Below, piece after piece: positions 18,926 through 29,310 of a stretch of 64,000 bases of DNA. A program made the position numbers and the translations under genes. Source of the DNA: Eubacteriales bacterium (lineage in GTDB: Bacteria; Bacillota; Clostridia; Christensenellales; CAG-138); the NCBI GenBank assembly GCA_028694155.1, contig JAQUTY010000006.1:1-64000 (forward strand), written 5' to 3'. Each line of letters opens with the position of its first letter. Position 1 is the stretch's first letter. The notes below the pieces were generated by a model. That model was not told where the DNA came from. It ran no database searches and was given only the letters and a program-made list of their open reading frames with translations.

Positions 18926-20068
18926 ATGACAAAGGAAGAAAGACTATGGCTCTGGCTAAACTACGCTACGGAGCACAACACAAAGGCATTTCACAGAATT
19001 AAAAATACTTTCGATACGCTCGAAGAAGCGTATGAGTGCGCTCAAAAGGGCGAAAAGGGCGCATTTTTGGATATATCCGAACAGACATACGGAAAGCTTA
19101 AAGATGCAGCAAACGACAAGTTCATGGACCGCTACACTGGTTGGCTTGACAGGCACAAGGTTGGCATCACAACGCTTATCTCCAATGACTACCCAGCACT
19201 TCTAAAGGAAATCCCCGATCCGCCCACATTGCTGTTTTATAAGGGACGACCGCTTTGTGACATTGAACTGCCCATAGCGGTGGTAGGCACCAGAAAATGC
19301 ACCGAGTATGGCAGGGATATAGCAAGACTGTTTTCACGTCAGCTTGCGGAGAACGGAGCTACCATAGTGACCGGACTTGCAGGCGGAATTGATACTCATG
19401 CGGCGTTGGGAGCGATGGACATAGATGGGAAGGAAGCACCGATAATTGGCGTGCTTGGCTGCGGCATCGATGTTGTATATCCTGCAAACAACGAGCTGCT
19501 GTTTGAGGGCGTTGAGGAACGTGGCACGATAGTAACGGAGTATTTACCAAAGACACAGCCACTAAAGCAGAATTTTCCGATAAGAAATCGCATCATCAGC
19601 GGACTCTCTATGGGGGTGCTGGTGGTGGAGGCAGGAGAACGCAGCGGCACATCTATAACCGTTAGCAGTGCGCTTGAACAGGGACGAGATGTATTTGCCG
19701 TTCCGGGGAGGATAACCGACCCTATGAGCGTGAGTGTCAACAGGCTTATCCAGCAGGGCGCAGCCAAGCCTGTGTTCAGCGTGACGGATATTCTTAACGA
19801 ATATCTTGACAGCGTGACAGATATGCCTTACAATGCCATCGCAAAGCAGGTTGCCCTCTCAAGTCTTGGCGAGATGGAAAGACAGGTGTATTTGCAGTTG
19901 CGACAAGGAGAGAAAAATGTTGATGAGCTTGCGGATAATCTTATGTGCAGGGCATCGGTTTTGAACTCCACATTGACCTCAATGGAATTTGTGGGACTGA
20001 TAAAGCAACATGCAGGAAAGGTTTTTGCCTGCGATACGATAAAAACGAACGTCCTTATGGACGAGTGA
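18926..20068 (+). CDS. dprA: DNA processing protein DprA
   Basis: DprA binds incoming single-stranded DNA and loads RecA. The protein is 380 aa. The Rossmann-like core has VVGTRKCTEYGRDIAR, GLAGGIDTHAALGA, GVLGCGIDVVYPANN and SGLSMGVLVVEAGERSGT; a winged-helix domain is at the C-terminus (about 310-375). It follows comM by one base and precedes topA by 10 bp, the common Firmicute order. Confidence 0.96.
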   Translation: MTKEERLWLWLNYATEHNTKAFHRIKNTFDTLEEAYECAQKGEKGAFLDISEQTYGKLKDAANDKFMDRYTGWLDRHKVGITTLISNDYPALLKEIPDPPTLLFYKGRPLCDIELPIAVVGTRKCTEYGRDIARLFSRQLAENGATIVTGLAGGIDTHAALGAMDIDGKEAPIIGVLGCGIDVVYPANNELLFEGVEERGTIVTEYLPKTQPLKQNFPIRNRIISGLSMGVLVVEAGERSGTSITVSSALEQGRDVFAVPGRITDPMSVSVNRLIQQGAAKPVFSVTDILNEYLDSVTDMPYNAIAKQVALSSLGEMERQVYLQLRQGEKNVDELADNLMCRASVLNSTLTSMEFVGLIKQHAGKVFACDTIKTNVLMDE

Positions 20069-20078
20069 TGGAGGAAAC

Positions 20079-22175
20079 ATGGCGGACACACTGGTAATAG
20101 TAGAATCGCCTGCCAAGGCAAAGACGATAGGAAAGTTTTTGGGGAGCAAGTACAAGGTAATTGCCTCCAACGGTCATGTGCGCGATTTGCCAAAGAGCAA
20201 GATTGGCGTAGATGCAGACAATAATTTTGAACCAAAGTACATTACCCTGCGTGGCAGGGGCGATGTGCTTGACCATATTCGCAAGGAAGCTAAAAACTCA
20301 AAGCATGTTTTACTGGCGACCGACCCTGATAGAGAGGGCGAGGCTATTTCATGGCACTTGACAAAAATTCTGAACATGGACGAAAAGAGCAAGTGCCGCA
20401 TCGAATTTAACGAGATAACTGGAACTGCGGTCAAAAATTCGCTCAAGAAGGTTCGTGCGGTTGACATGAATCTGGTGGACGCGCAGCAGGCACGCCGCAT
20501 ATTGGACAGGCTTGTGGGCTACAAAATCAGCCCAATACTATGGGCAAAGGTACGCAAGGGCTTGTCCGCAGGGCGTGTTCAGTCCGTGGCGACAAGAATA
20601 ATCTGCGACCGAGAGGACGAGATTAACGCATTTACTCCCGAAGAATATTGGATTATCAGCGCAATGCTGGTGCTGGGTAAGCGCAAGCCGTTCGAGGCAA
20701 AGTACTATGGTCAGAATGGAAAGAAGAAGGAGCTGCACAGCGAGGCGGAAACAAATGCTGTACTGGAGCAGATAAAGAATGCTAAGTTCATTGTAAGCGA
20801 TGTCAAGACCACAAATAAGTCCAGACATGCGGCACCGCCCTTCACTACGTCGAGTATGCAGCAGGAGGCTTCAAGAAAACTTAGCTTCACAACAAAGCGC
20901 ACAATGATGGTCGCACAACAGCTCTACGAGGGCGTGGAGCTTGGAAACAAGAATCTAACAGGACTTGTATCTTATATCCGTACCGACTCCGTTCGTGTTT
21001 CAAACGAGGCGCAGGCGGCGGCACTTGAATACATTGCAAAGAACTATGGCGACAAGTATCTGCCCTCAAAGCCGAATGTATACAAGGGCAGACGCAACGC
21101 ACAGGACGCTCACGAGGCGATACGTCCCACGGATATAAACCTTAATCCAAAGGAAATCAAGCAATACCTGTCCTCCGACCAGTACAAGATCTATAAGCTG
21201 GTGTACGAGCGTTTTCTGTCCAGCCAAATGACAGAGGCACAGTACAGCGTGAGCACGGTCAGCTTTGATGCAAACGCCTGTACGTTCAGGGCAAACGGCA
21301 GCAGGACGCTCTTTGACGGGTTCACTGCGGTCTATACAGAGGGCAGAGACGAACAAGGCGAGGACGAGGTTCAGCTTCCGCCATTGGAAATTGGCGATGA
21401 GTTGACGCTAAGTAAGCTAACTCCGCAGCAGAAGTTTACCCAGCCGTTGCCACGTTACACCGAGGCGACGCTTGTAAAGACGCTGGAGGAGAAGGGTATA
21501 GGTAGACCATCTACTTATTCGCCCACAATCTCAACCATAGTTGACAGGGGTTATGTGGCTCGTGAGAAGAAGGTGCTGGTTCCTACCGAGCTTGGCTTTG
21601 TGGTAACAAAGCTCATGAAGGAGAACTTTGAAAACATAGTGGATGTGCGCTTCACCGCTAACATGGAGGATCAACTCGACAGCGTTGAGGACGGTTCGAG
21701 CGATTGGCACGAGCTGCTGAAGAATTTTTACGGGCCGTTCAACGAGTCTGTGGAAAAGGCGTCAAGCACTATTGAACGAGTAGTCATACCCGATGAGGTA
21801 TCGGACGTTCCCTGCGAGAATTGCGGTGCCATGATGGTCTACAAGTTTGGTCGGTTTGGCAAGTTCCTTGCCTGTCCAAACTTCCCCAAATGCCGCAATA
21901 CGAAGGCGATAGTTGAGAAGCTGGACGTGAATTGCCCCAAATGCGGTTCAAGCATCATCAAGAAGCGTTCCAAGCATGGCAAGACGTTCTATGGATGCGA
22001 GAAATATCCTGAGTGTGATTTTGTAAGCTGGGATAAGCCTGTGAAGATGGCGTGCCCGAACTGCAACGGAATTATGGTGCAGAAAATCGGCCCCAATGGG
22101 AGCTTCATCGTATGCAACAATAAAGACTGTGGCTATATCCACCGTTCGGTCAAGAAAGCTGATGCAGATGAATGA
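20079..22175 (+). CDS. topA: DNA topoisomerase I
   Basis: A type IA topoisomerase that relaxes negative supercoils. The protein is 698 aa. The TOPRIM domain has VIVESPAKAKTI and ATDPDREGEAISWH; the catalytic Tyr is in SYIRTDSVRVS near residue 305. Three C-terminal Cys4 zinc-finger units (starting at CENCG, CPKCG and CPNCN) bind single-stranded DNA. The 3' end overlaps trmFO. Confidence 0.97.
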   Translation: MADTLVIVESPAKAKTIGKFLGSKYKVIASNGHVRDLPKSKIGVDADNNFEPKYITLRGRGDVLDHIRKEAKNSKHVLLATDPDREGEAISWHLTKILNMDEKSKCRIEFNEITGTAVKNSLKKVRAVDMNLVDAQQARRILDRLVGYKISPILWAKVRKGLSAGRVQSVATRIICDREDEINAFTPEEYWIISAMLVLGKRKPFEAKYYGQNGKKKELHSEAETNAVLEQIKNAKFIVSDVKTTNKSRHAAPPFTTSSMQQEASRKLSFTTKRTMMVAQQLYEGVELGNKNLTGLVSYIRTDSVRVSNEAQAAALEYIAKNYGDKYLPSKPNVYKGRRNAQDAHEAIRPTDINLNPKEIKQYLSSDQYKIYKLVYERFLSSQMTEAQYSVSTVSFDANACTFRANGSRTLFDGFTAVYTEGRDEQGEDEVQLPPLEIGDELTLSKLTPQQKFTQPLPRYTEATLVKTLEEKGIGRPSTYSPTISTIVDRGYVAREKKVLVPTELGFVVTKLMKENFENIVDVRFTANMEDQLDSVEDGSSDWHELLKNFYGPFNESVEKASSTIERVVIPDEVSDVPCENCGAMMVYKFGRFGKFLACPNFPKCRNTKAIVEKLDVNCPKCGSSIIKKRSKHGKTFYGCEKYPECDFVSWDKPVKMACPNCNGIMVQKIGPNGSFIVCNNKDCGYIHRSVKKADADE

Positions 22176-23475
22176 TCGAGTTGCGGTCATAGGAGCAGGA
22201 CTTGCAGGCTGCGAGGCGGCGTATCAGCTTGCACAGCGAGGACACAGGGTGCTGCTCTATGAGATGAAACCGAATAAGAGGACTCCCGCACACAAGAGGG
22301 ACACATTTTCGGAGTTGGTTTGTTCCAACTCCTTTCGCGCAAGTAGAGTGGAAAATGCCGTTGGACTGCTCAAGGAGGAAATGCGGCTTTTTCATTCGCT
22401 GATAATGAGTTGTGCTGACCAAACGAGGGTTCCTGCCGGCGGTGCTTTGGCGGTTGACAGGGAGCTGTTTTCAAAACTGGTAACAACAAGGATAGAGGAG
22501 CATTCCAACATTGAGGTTGTGCACGAGGAGGTAAAGGAGTTGCCCCAAATGCCAACAATAGTGGCAACAGGTCCATTGTCGAGCGAGGCGATGTGCGATG
22601 TCATATTCAATCTGTTCGGCGGTGCGCTGCACTTTTTTGATGCCGCTGCCCCCATAGTGTCCGCTGAATCCATTGAAATGAGCAAGGTTTATGCCGCATC
22701 AAGATATGGCAAGGGCGATGACGATTATCTCAACTGTCCCATGAGCAGAGAGCAATACGAGGCTTTTTGGCTTGCCTTGACACAGGCGGAGACCGTGGAG
22801 CTGAAGGAATTTGAAGATGCGGGAGTGTTCGAGGGCTGTATGCCCATTGAGGTGATGGCAAAACGAGGACCACGCACATTGGCATTTGGCCCGATGAAGC
22901 CTGTGGGATTAGAGCATGAGGGCGTTCGCCCGTATGCGGTGGTGCAGCTTAGAAAAGAGGACGAGGCAGCAAGCGCATACAACCTTGTGGGCTTTCAGAC
23001 AAATCTGAAATTTGGTGAACAAAAGAAGGTCTTTTCGATGATTTCGGGACTGGAGAACGCTGAGTTTCTTCGCTTGGGCGTGATGCACAGAAACACCTTT
23101 ATCAATTCTCCAAATAAGCTGGATTACAACTATCGCTGCAAGATTGCAGGGAGAACTGAGCCGCTGTATTTTGCAGGACAGATAACAGGAGTTGAGGGCT
23201 ATGTCGAATCGGCTGCAAGCGGTCTGCTGTCGGGCATCGCTCTTTCAAGGGAGCTTGAGGGCAAGGAAACGCTCGATTTTACTTCTAGGACAGCCATTGG
23301 CGCACTGGGACACTATGTTGCCGAGTATAACGGCGGCGACTTTCAGCCCATGAATGTCACATTCGGTATTATGGACGGCCTTACGGAACGCATACGAAAC
23401 AAGAAGGATAGGAACACAGCTATTGCAAATAGAGCGTTACAAATAGTGACGGAAATGGAAATTCTTTCAAAATAG
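22168..23475 (+). CDS. trmFO: Methylenetetrahydrofolate-tRNA-(uracil54-C5)-methyltransferase TrmFO
   Basis: A folate- and FAD-dependent enzyme that makes ribothymidine at U54 of tRNA. The protein is 435 aa. FAD-binding motif [19 protein letters not shown] is at the N-terminus, followed by [13 protein letters not shown] and LVCSNSFRA with the conserved Cys. ATGs at 22162 and 22168 both lie inside the topA end; 22168 matches the usual N-terminus best. xerC, often between trmFO and hslV, is absent. Confidence 0.95.
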   Translation: MNDRVAVIGAGLAGCEAAYQLAQRGHRVLLYEMKPNKRTPAHKRDTFSELVCSNSFRASRVENAVGLLKEEMRLFHSLIMSCADQTRVPAGGALAVDRELFSKLVTTRIEEHSNIEVVHEEVKELPQMPTIVATGPLSSEAMCDVIFNLFGGALHFFDAAAPIVSAESIEMSKVYAASRYGKGDDDYLNCPMSREQYEAFWLALTQAETVELKEFEDAGVFEGCMPIEVMAKRGPRTLAFGPMKPVGLEHEGVRPYAVVQLRKEDEAASAYNLVGFQTNLKFGEQKKVFSMISGLENAEFLRLGVMHRNTFINSPNKLDYNYRCKIAGRTEPLYFAGQITGVEGYVESAASGLLSGIALSRELEGKETLDFTSRTAIGALGHYVAEYNGGDFQPMNVTFGIMDGLTERIRNKKDRNTAIANRALQIVTEMEILSK

Positions 23476-23533
23476 TGGGTATAATCCACAATTTTATGAT
23501 ATGATGGCTATAATGGAGATCGGAGGAACTACA

Positions 23534-24067
23534 ATGGAATTGATGGGAACGACTATCGTTGCGGTCAAGCGTGACGGACATTGTGCCATCGCAGGTGACG
23601 GACAGGTCACGATGGGGCAGAACTCAATAATGAAAGCTACTGCAAGGAAGGTCAGGAGAATATATCATGACAAGGTTGTCGTTGGCTTTGCAGGCTCGGT
23701 AGCGGACGCCTTTACATTGTGCGAGCGTTTCGAACAGAAGCTGGAGCAGTACGGCGGAAGCATGGCAAGGGCCGCTGTGGGTCTGGCACAGGACTGGAGA
23801 AGCGACAAGATGATGCGCAAGCTGGAGGCTCTTTTGCTTGCTGCATGTCACGATGAAATACTGATAATATCAGGCTCTGGCGAAGTAATTGATCCCGATG
23901 ACGGAGTAGCTGCTATCGGGTCGGGCGGACTATATGCGCTGTCGGCTGCAAAGGCCTTGATGCAAAACACCGAGTTGTCGGCAAGAGAGATAGCGGAGAA
24001 ATCGCTGAAAATCGCAAGCGAGATTTGCGTCTTTACCAACGGAAACATCATTGTGGAGGAAATATAG
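23534..24067 (+). CDS. hslV: ATP-dependent protease subunit HslV
   Basis: The peptidase of the HslVU (ClpQY) protease, forming a double hexameric ring. The protein is 177 aa. CGGAGG sits 7 bases before the ATG at 23534. The TT of [11 protein letters not shown] aligns with the catalytic N-terminal Thr of the family, so a five-residue propeptide (or three fewer if the ATG at 23543 is used) must be removed. [17 protein letters not shown] and [11 protein letters not shown] are conserved. hslU follows one base later. Confidence 0.95.
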   Translation: MELMGTTIVAVKRDGHCAIAGDGQVTMGQNSIMKATARKVRRIYHDKVVVGFAGSVADAFTLCERFEQKLEQYGGSMARAAVGLAQDWRSDKMMRKLEALLLAACHDEILIISGSGEVIDPDDGVAAIGSGGLYALSAAKALMQNTELSAREIAEKSLKIASEICVFTNGNIIVEEI

Positions 24068-24068
24068 T

Positions 24069-25448
24069 ATGTTGACGCCAAAGCAGATAGTCGAGCAGTT
24101 GGATAGATACATCATCGGACAGGACGATGCCAAGCGTGCCGTTGCCGTTGCGCTTCGCAATCGGTACAGAAGAAGCAAGCTGCCTGAGGATATCCGCGAT
24201 GAGATTACACCAAAGAATATCATAATGGTTGGGCCAACGGGCGTTGGCAAGACCGAGATTGCACGCAGGCTTGCAAAGCTGGTAGATGCACCCTTTGTCA
24301 AGGTTGAGGCAACAAAGTTCACCGAGGTTGGGTATGTGGGCAGAGATGTTGAATCTATGGTTCGAGATCTTGTTGAGGACGCAATCCGTATAGGAAAGGC
24401 AAGAAGCTATGAAAAGGTGCAGCTTATAGCCGAGGCGGCAGCCGAGCAGCGTCTGTGCGATATACTCATGCCTATATCGAAAACCAAGACGCCGCCCGTG
24501 CAGCAAAACCCCCTCCAGCTCCTTTTGGGTGCAGGACAGAAGCCCCCAGAACCGCAGCAGACCGAGGAGGAAAAGCAAAAGTTTGACGCTGCTAGGGTTG
24601 AGGTGCTTGAAAAGCTAAGACGTGGCGAGCTTGAGGAAGAGACTATCGAGCTTGAGGTCGAGGAGCGTGGCAACGAAGCCTTTTTGGGCGCCGGCATAGA
24701 GGTCAGCTTGCAGGACATCATGGGTGATTTTGCACCAAAGAAGCACAAGCGCCGCAAGGTGACCGTGACCGAGGGCAGAAGAATACTCATTCAGCAGGAA
24801 GCGGACAAGAGGATTGATATGGACGAGATAACTCGTCAGGCTGTGATGAGCGCAGAGCAGGACGGGATAATCTTTATTGATGAGATTGACAAGATTGCAG
24901 GATCGAACCAGCTGAACGGGCCGGACATCTCAAGAGAGGGCGTGCAGCGTGATATTCTGCCCATAGTTGAAGGCTCAACCGTCAACACAAAGTATGGTGC
25001 GGTCAAGACGGATTTTATGCTATTCATTGCAGCGGGTGCGTTCCATGTTGCAAAGGTGTCGGATTTAATTCCCGAGTTACAGGGACGTTTTCCCATTCGG
25101 GTGCAGCTAAACGATCTGTCACAGGAGGACTTTTTGAAGATACTCACCCAGCCGCAGAACGCCGTTACAAAGCAGTATGCTGCGCTGTTGTCGGCAGATA
25201 ATGTGAATCTGCAATTCACCGATGATGCACTTAGGGAGATTTCGATTGCGGCCTTTAGAGCAAACGAAAGCAACGAGAATATTGGTGCGCGCAGACTGCA
25301 TACAATAATAGAGAATTTGTTGGATGATATTTCCTTTAACGCGAGCGGCGACCATCCGGTTATCGACGTGGTTATCGATGCAGCGTATGTTGACACTCAG
25401 CTCAAGGATAATATATCGGACGACAACATTCACAAATACATTCTGTAA
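24069..25448 (+). CDS. hslU: ATP-dependent protease ATPase HslU
   Basis: The AAA+ unfoldase partner of HslV. The protein is 459 aa. LTPKQIVEQLDRYIIGQD is the standard start, Walker A is GPTGVGKTE, Walker B is IIFIDEIDKIAG, and the intermediate domain (about 110-235) has an insert rich in Pro and Glu. The C-terminus ends in ISDDNIHKYIL, the tail that docks into HslV. ATG 24069 follows GGAGG; codY, which often comes next in Bacilli, is absent. Confidence 0.96.
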   Translation: MLTPKQIVEQLDRYIIGQDDAKRAVAVALRNRYRRSKLPEDIRDEITPKNIIMVGPTGVGKTEIARRLAKLVDAPFVKVEATKFTEVGYVGRDVESMVRDLVEDAIRIGKARSYEKVQLIAEAAAEQRLCDILMPISKTKTPPVQQNPLQLLLGAGQKPPEPQQTEEEKQKFDAARVEVLEKLRRGELEEETIELEVEERGNEAFLGAGIEVSLQDIMGDFAPKKHKRRKVTVTEGRRILIQQEADKRIDMDEITRQAVMSAEQDGIIFIDEIDKIAGSNQLNGPDISREGVQRDILPIVEGSTVNTKYGAVKTDFMLFIAAGAFHVAKVSDLIPELQGRFPIRVQLNDLSQEDFLKILTQPQNAVTKQYAALLSADNVNLQFTDDALREISIAAFRANESNENIGARRLHTIIENLLDDISFNASGDHPVIDVVIDAAYVDTQLKDNISDDNIHKYIL

Positions 25449-25472
25449 CGAAGGAACGCTTGCTCCTTCGTT
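25447..25472 (+). other. Hairpin over the hslU stop codon, no T-run
   Basis: Positions 25447-25455 pair perfectly with 25464-25472 (9 bp). It includes the last two bases of the hslU stop codon and is followed by GAGAGGGA, not Ts, so it is not a standard terminator. It may stabilise the hslVU mRNA end or expose the ribosome binding site of the next gene. Confidence 0.5.
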
Positions 25473-25486
25473 GAGAGGGAGTAAGA

Positions 25487-26101
25487 GTGAAAAAGGTTCT
25501 CGTTATTTTATTGATTGGTTTGACCCTGTGCGGTTGCGCCGCAGGCGGACAAGTTGCCATGGAGCAGCCCAAAATTGCAGTGGAAAGGGTGTTTGTTGAG
25601 GCGTATACGCCTCCTTTAACAGTAAGACCCATTCCTGTTCCCACGCCCACGCCAACGCCTGAGCCAACGCCAACGCCAACGCCTGAGCCAACCACGCCTG
25701 TGTATGTTTCATATCACATCTGTGATGAAGAGGACTTGATTTTGGCGGCAAAGGTAGCTTACCTTGAAGCAAGAGGCAAGGGCGAACAAGCATACAGGGC
25801 GGTGCTGTGCGTGATTTACAATCGTTGCATGGCGACCAGATTCGGCGGCGGAGTGACAACGATATCGACCGAGGTTTTTCGCTCAGGTCAGTTCTCGGTG
25901 ATAAATCACAAGAACTTCGACACGCTTGAGCCGCCTGAAGAAATAGTTGAATATGCGAGAGATATATTCTATAATGGAAACATAGACATCCCCTACAATA
26001 TCCTGTTTTTCTGTGCATCGAGGCTGGGAAAAAATTGGGGAGGAAGGAAATTTTACGAGGACATCGGCGGAAACCTGTTCTTTTACGGTAACGTCGATTA
26101 A
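25487..26101 (+). CDS. SleB/CwlJ-type cell wall hydrolase lipoprotein
   Basis: A 204-aa secreted protein with GTG start. The signal ends in a lipobox (TLCGC, Cys about 17), so membrane anchoring is predicted. A Pro/Thr/Glu linker with repeated PTPTPEPT units (about 48-68) follows, then the Hydrolase_2 domain of spore cortex lytic enzymes: EEDLILAAKVAYLEARGKGE (catalytic Glu in this block), AVLCVIYNR, and a C-terminal aromatic region. SleB-like enzymes cleave peptidoglycan at muramic-lactam or lytic sites; whether this one acts in germination or vegetative growth cannot be told. Confidence 0.88.
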   Translation: MKKVLVILLIGLTLCGCAAGGQVAMEQPKIAVERVFVEAYTPPLTVRPIPVPTPTPTPEPTPTPTPEPTTPVYVSYHICDEEDLILAAKVAYLEARGKGEQAYRAVLCVIYNRCMATRFGGGVTTISTEVFRSGQFSVINHKNFDTLEPPEEIVEYARDIFYNGNIDIPYNILFFCASRLGKNWGGRKFYEDIGGNLFFYGNVD

Positions 26102-26117
26102 AAATGATAGGAGAATT

Positions 26118-27764
26118 ATGGCAAAAAAATTAAGAATTATACCCCTGGGGGGAGTGGGGGAAATAGGAAAGAACATGACCGTGGTCGAGTATGGCGATGA
26201 TATCGTTGTGATTGACTGCGGACTGATATTCCCCGATGATGAGATGCCGGGTATCGATGTGGTTATTCCCGATATGACATACTTGGAGCAGAATGCTCAA
26301 AAGATACGAGGCTTTTTGATTACGCACGGGCATGAGGATCACATTGGAGCCTTGCCCTACACGCTGAACAAGTTCAATGTGCCGGTATATGGCACAAAAT
26401 TTACGATTGCGCTTATCGAGCATAAGCTCCAAGAGGCAAAGGTCAAGACGGACAAGCTGCACTGTGTAAAACCTTCCGATGTTGTTCAGTTGGGCTGCTT
26501 TAAGATTGAGTTTATCAAGACGGGACATTCCATTGCCGGAGCAGTCGCACTTGCAATCTCTACGCCGATAGGTACTCTGCTGCACACGGGCGATTTTAAG
26601 ATTGACCTGACGCCTATTGACGGCGAGCCGATAAACATTAACCGCTTTGCATACTATGGCTCACGAGGAGTGCTGGCACTTATGTCCGACAGCACAAATG
26701 TCGAGCGTGGCGGACATACCCAATCCGAGCGTGAGATAGGGAAAACCTTCGAACACTACTTCGACGTTGCCCAAGGTCGTGTCATTGTTGCATCGTTTGC
26801 GTCCAACGTGTATAGATTGCAGCAGGTTGCGGACGTGGCAATAGAGCATGGCAGGGTAATCTGCTTTCAGGGCAGGAGCATGGAGCAGGTCGTGGAGATA
26901 GCGCAGCGATTGGGTTATCTGCATATTCCTGCTGAAAAAATTATCAACGTGGATCAGCTCAAAAGATACAAGGATAACGAGATTTGCGTAATCACAACGG
27001 GAAGTCAGGGCGAGCCGATGAGTGGACTGTTCCGCATGGCAAATTCTTCGCACCGCCTAAACATTGGCGCAGGTGACATGGTAATTTTGTCGGCTTCAGC
27101 CATACCCGGAAACGAGAAGAGCGTTTCACGAGTTATCAACAGTCTGTTTGAAAAGGGCGCAATGGTCGTTTACGACCAGATGGCGGACGTTCATGTGTCA
27201 GGACACGCCTGTAAAGAAGAGCTGAGACTGATGCTGCATATTTGCAGACCCAAGTTTTTCATTCCCGTGCATGGCGAATACAGGCACCTAAAGATGCACG
27301 CTCAGCTTGCAGAGGAGATGGGAATCGACCCTAAGCGCACCTTTGTATCCCATTGCGGCGCAGTCATTGAGCTGTCCAACGCTAAGGGAGTTATGAACGA
27401 AACGGTACAGGCAGGCAGCATAATGGTCGATGGACTTACCAACATTGAGGATGTCGTAATTCGAGATCGCAAGCAGTTGTCAAACGATGGCTTGGTTGCA
27501 GTCATAGTCACGCTTGACGGCGAAACGGGGAGGCAGGTTGCCGCACCGGAGGTTATCTCAAGGGGCTTCATCTACATGCGTGAGAATGAGGACTTCATAT
27601 CCGAGTGCATTGAAAAGCTGCAACCCGAAATATGCAAGTTTGAGAAGGCGGACAAGTCCGAGTATGCTCAACTCAAACTCAATCTAAAATCAAAGACAAA
27701 AACATTGCTGTACGCAAAGACCAAACGCACACCGATGATATTGCCAATAATCATTGAAATTTAG
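26118..27764 (+). CDS. rnjA: Ribonuclease J
   Basis: A 548-aa metallo-beta-lactamase/beta-CASP RNase with 5'-exo and endonuclease activity central to Firmicute mRNA decay. The zinc motif is THGHEDHIGALPY; later ligands are in TGHSIAGA and LLHTGDFKID; the beta-CASP part has SDSTNVERGG, FQGRSMEQVVEIA and PVHGEYRHLKMHA. ATG 26118 follows AGGAG. A YlbF-family gene follows 9 bp downstream, notable because YlbF proteins influence RNA processing in Firmicutes. Confidence 0.96.
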   Translation: MAKKLRIIPLGGVGEIGKNMTVVEYGDDIVVIDCGLIFPDDEMPGIDVVIPDMTYLEQNAQKIRGFLITHGHEDHIGALPYTLNKFNVPVYGTKFTIALIEHKLQEAKVKTDKLHCVKPSDVVQLGCFKIEFIKTGHSIAGAVALAISTPIGTLLHTGDFKIDLTPIDGEPININRFAYYGSRGVLALMSDSTNVERGGHTQSEREIGKTFEHYFDVAQGRVIVASFASNVYRLQQVADVAIEHGRVICFQGRSMEQVVEIAQRLGYLHIPAEKIINVDQLKRYKDNEICVITTGSQGEPMSGLFRMANSSHRLNIGAGDMVILSASAIPGNEKSVSRVINSLFEKGAMVVYDQMADVHVSGHACKEELRLMLHICRPKFFIPVHGEYRHLKMHAQLAEEMGIDPKRTFVSHCGAVIELSNAKGVMNETVQAGSIMVDGLTNIEDVVIRDRKQLSNDGLVAVIVTLDGETGRQVAAPEVISRGFIYMRENEDFISECIEKLQPEICKFEKADKSEYAQLKLNLKSKTKTLLYAKTKRTPMILPIIIEI

Positions 27765-27773
27765 GAGGGTATT

Positions 27774-28118
27774 ATGGTTTACGATCATGCAAGAGCACTA
27801 GCCAACGATCTTAGGACCAGCGAGGAGTACGAAAAATACAAAACCGCAAAGGAAGCGGCATACGCTAATGAGTCCACCAAGAATTTGATAGCCGAGTATC
27901 ACAAGCTCCAGATGAAGGCACAGGCGGCCTATCTGTCAGGTGAGAAGAATGACGAACAGATGGAGCAGCTCCAAAAGCTGGGCGAGGTGTTGCAGTTCAA
28001 CCCTGCGGCATCGGAATTTTTGCTCGCCGAATACAGACTCAACACCATGCTGGGAGACGTATATAAGATATTGGCTGACGCCATCGACGTGGATCTTTCG
28101 GCGTTGGAAGAAAAATAA
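27774..28118 (+). CDS. YlbF/YmcA family protein (DUF964)
   Basis: A 114-aa, almost fully helical charged protein with the family pattern VYDHARALANDLRTSEEYEKY and LQFNPAASEFLLAEYRLNTML. In Bacillus subtilis YlbF works with YmcA and YaaT as a complex that modulates RNase Y-dependent mRNA processing and developmental decisions. Position right after rnjA suggests a link to RNA turnover here; that link is inference. Confidence 0.85.
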   Translation: MVYDHARALANDLRTSEEYEKYKTAKEAAYANESTKNLIAEYHKLQMKAQAAYLSGEKNDEQMEQLQKLGEVLQFNPAASEFLLAEYRLNTMLGDVYKILADAIDVDLSALEEK

Positions 28119-28133
28119 ACGCGGACGGGGATT

Positions 28134-29279
28134 ATGGATAGCAAGCAGAAGGAAGTATCACAAAAGAGGATGCGCTACATGCAGATGTGGTCTATTGCAA
28201 GGCCCATCGTTGTGGTGATGGCAAGCGTGCTTGTTGTGGCATTGATTGTGTCCTTTGCTGTTCGCTATGTTCTGTCGAACTATGTCTATCCCGTCAATCC
28301 CAACGATGCAACGCCAATAGAGGTGGTCATTCCAAACGATTCGTCTGCAAGCACGATAGCACGCATACTAAAAAATGCCTGTGGCGAGGGCAATGAGGGA
28401 TTGATTGTAAGCACCGCCTCATTCAAGATTTATGTTGATTTTGTAGGCAAGGCAGGCAGCTTAAAGGCTGGCACATACATTCTTTCGAAGAATATGTCCA
28501 TATCCGAGATAGTCAACGTCATCTGCGAGGGAAACCCTGCACACCAGACCGTGCGATTTACTGTTCCGGAGGGCTACACGGTGGCGGATGTGGCTGATTT
28601 GCTTAGCAGTAACGGGCTGATTGATGATAAAGAAGCGTTTTTAACGTTGTGCAACGACAACACCGTGTTTTCGGGTTATTCGTTCATATCGGGGCTTGAG
28701 AACAAGCAGGAGCGCACCTATCTGCTGGAGGGGTACCTCTTTCCGGATACCTACGAGGTATATGTTGATGCCACAAACGAGGAAATCATCGATAAGATGC
28801 TTGATAGGTTCAACGAGGTGTTCACCTCCGACTATGTATCACGGGCGCAGGAGCTTGGACTTACGATGGATCAGGTTATCACGCTTGCATCGGTTATTGA
28901 ACGAGAAGCGCGTGACGATGGCGATTTTTACAAGGTATCCGCTGTGTTCCATAACAGATTAAGGGTAGGTATGAAGCTCGAATCCTGCGCTACGCTCTCA
29001 TATGCGTTGGGTATTCGCCAGTATACGTTCACGGCGGAGCAGCTAAACGTTGTTTCACCGTACAATACCTATCGCAACACCAATTTGCCCTTGGGCCCAA
29101 TCTCCAACCCCGGTGATAAGGCAATACGAGCCGCCCTATTTCCAGACGAAACCTACATTGCCGAAAATTACTTGTATTTTTGCAACATGGATATTAACAC
29201 AACCACCAGCCTTGTATTTGCAAGGACTGAGGAGGAACACAGACAAAACGTGGAGATGTATTCACAGTACTGGGGATAG
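28134..29279 (+). CDS. mltG: Endolytic murein transglycosylase MltG (YceG-like)
   Basis: Cuts nascent glycan strands in the membrane-proximal wall and so sets glycan chain length. The protein is 381 aa: an N-terminal membrane helix (about 22-46), a LysM-like region (VIPNDSSASTIARIL), and the YceG catalytic domain with YLLEGYLFPDTYEV and TLASVIEREARDD (catalytic Glu in the latter). The C-terminal LPLGPISNPGDKAIRAAL block is typical. sigK follows after 76 bp. Confidence 0.95.
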   Translation: MDSKQKEVSQKRMRYMQMWSIARPIVVVMASVLVVALIVSFAVRYVLSNYVYPVNPNDATPIEVVIPNDSSASTIARILKNACGEGNEGLIVSTASFKIYVDFVGKAGSLKAGTYILSKNMSISEIVNVICEGNPAHQTVRFTVPEGYTVADVADLLSSNGLIDDKEAFLTLCNDNTVFSGYSFISGLENKQERTYLLEGYLFPDTYEVYVDATNEEIIDKMLDRFNEVFTSDYVSRAQELGLTMDQVITLASVIEREARDDGDFYKVSAVFHNRLRVGMKLESCATLSYALGIRQYTFTAEQLNVVSPYNTYRNTNLPLGPISNPGDKAIRAALFPDETYIAENYLYFCNMDINTTTSLVFARTEEEHRQNVEMYSQYWG

Positions 29280-29310
29280 AGACGGCATCAGATAAAGATA
29301 GTTTTTTCTA

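Noticed and set aside
25447..25472. Rho-independent terminator after hslU
   Set aside because: The stem is good but a T-run is missing, so it was listed as a hairpin only.
25635..25695. Tandem repeat array in DNA (ccaacg/cctgag units)
   Set aside because: It encodes the Pro/Thr/Glu linker of a lipoprotein and has neither spacers nor constant repeat length, so it is not a CRISPR or intergenic repeat.
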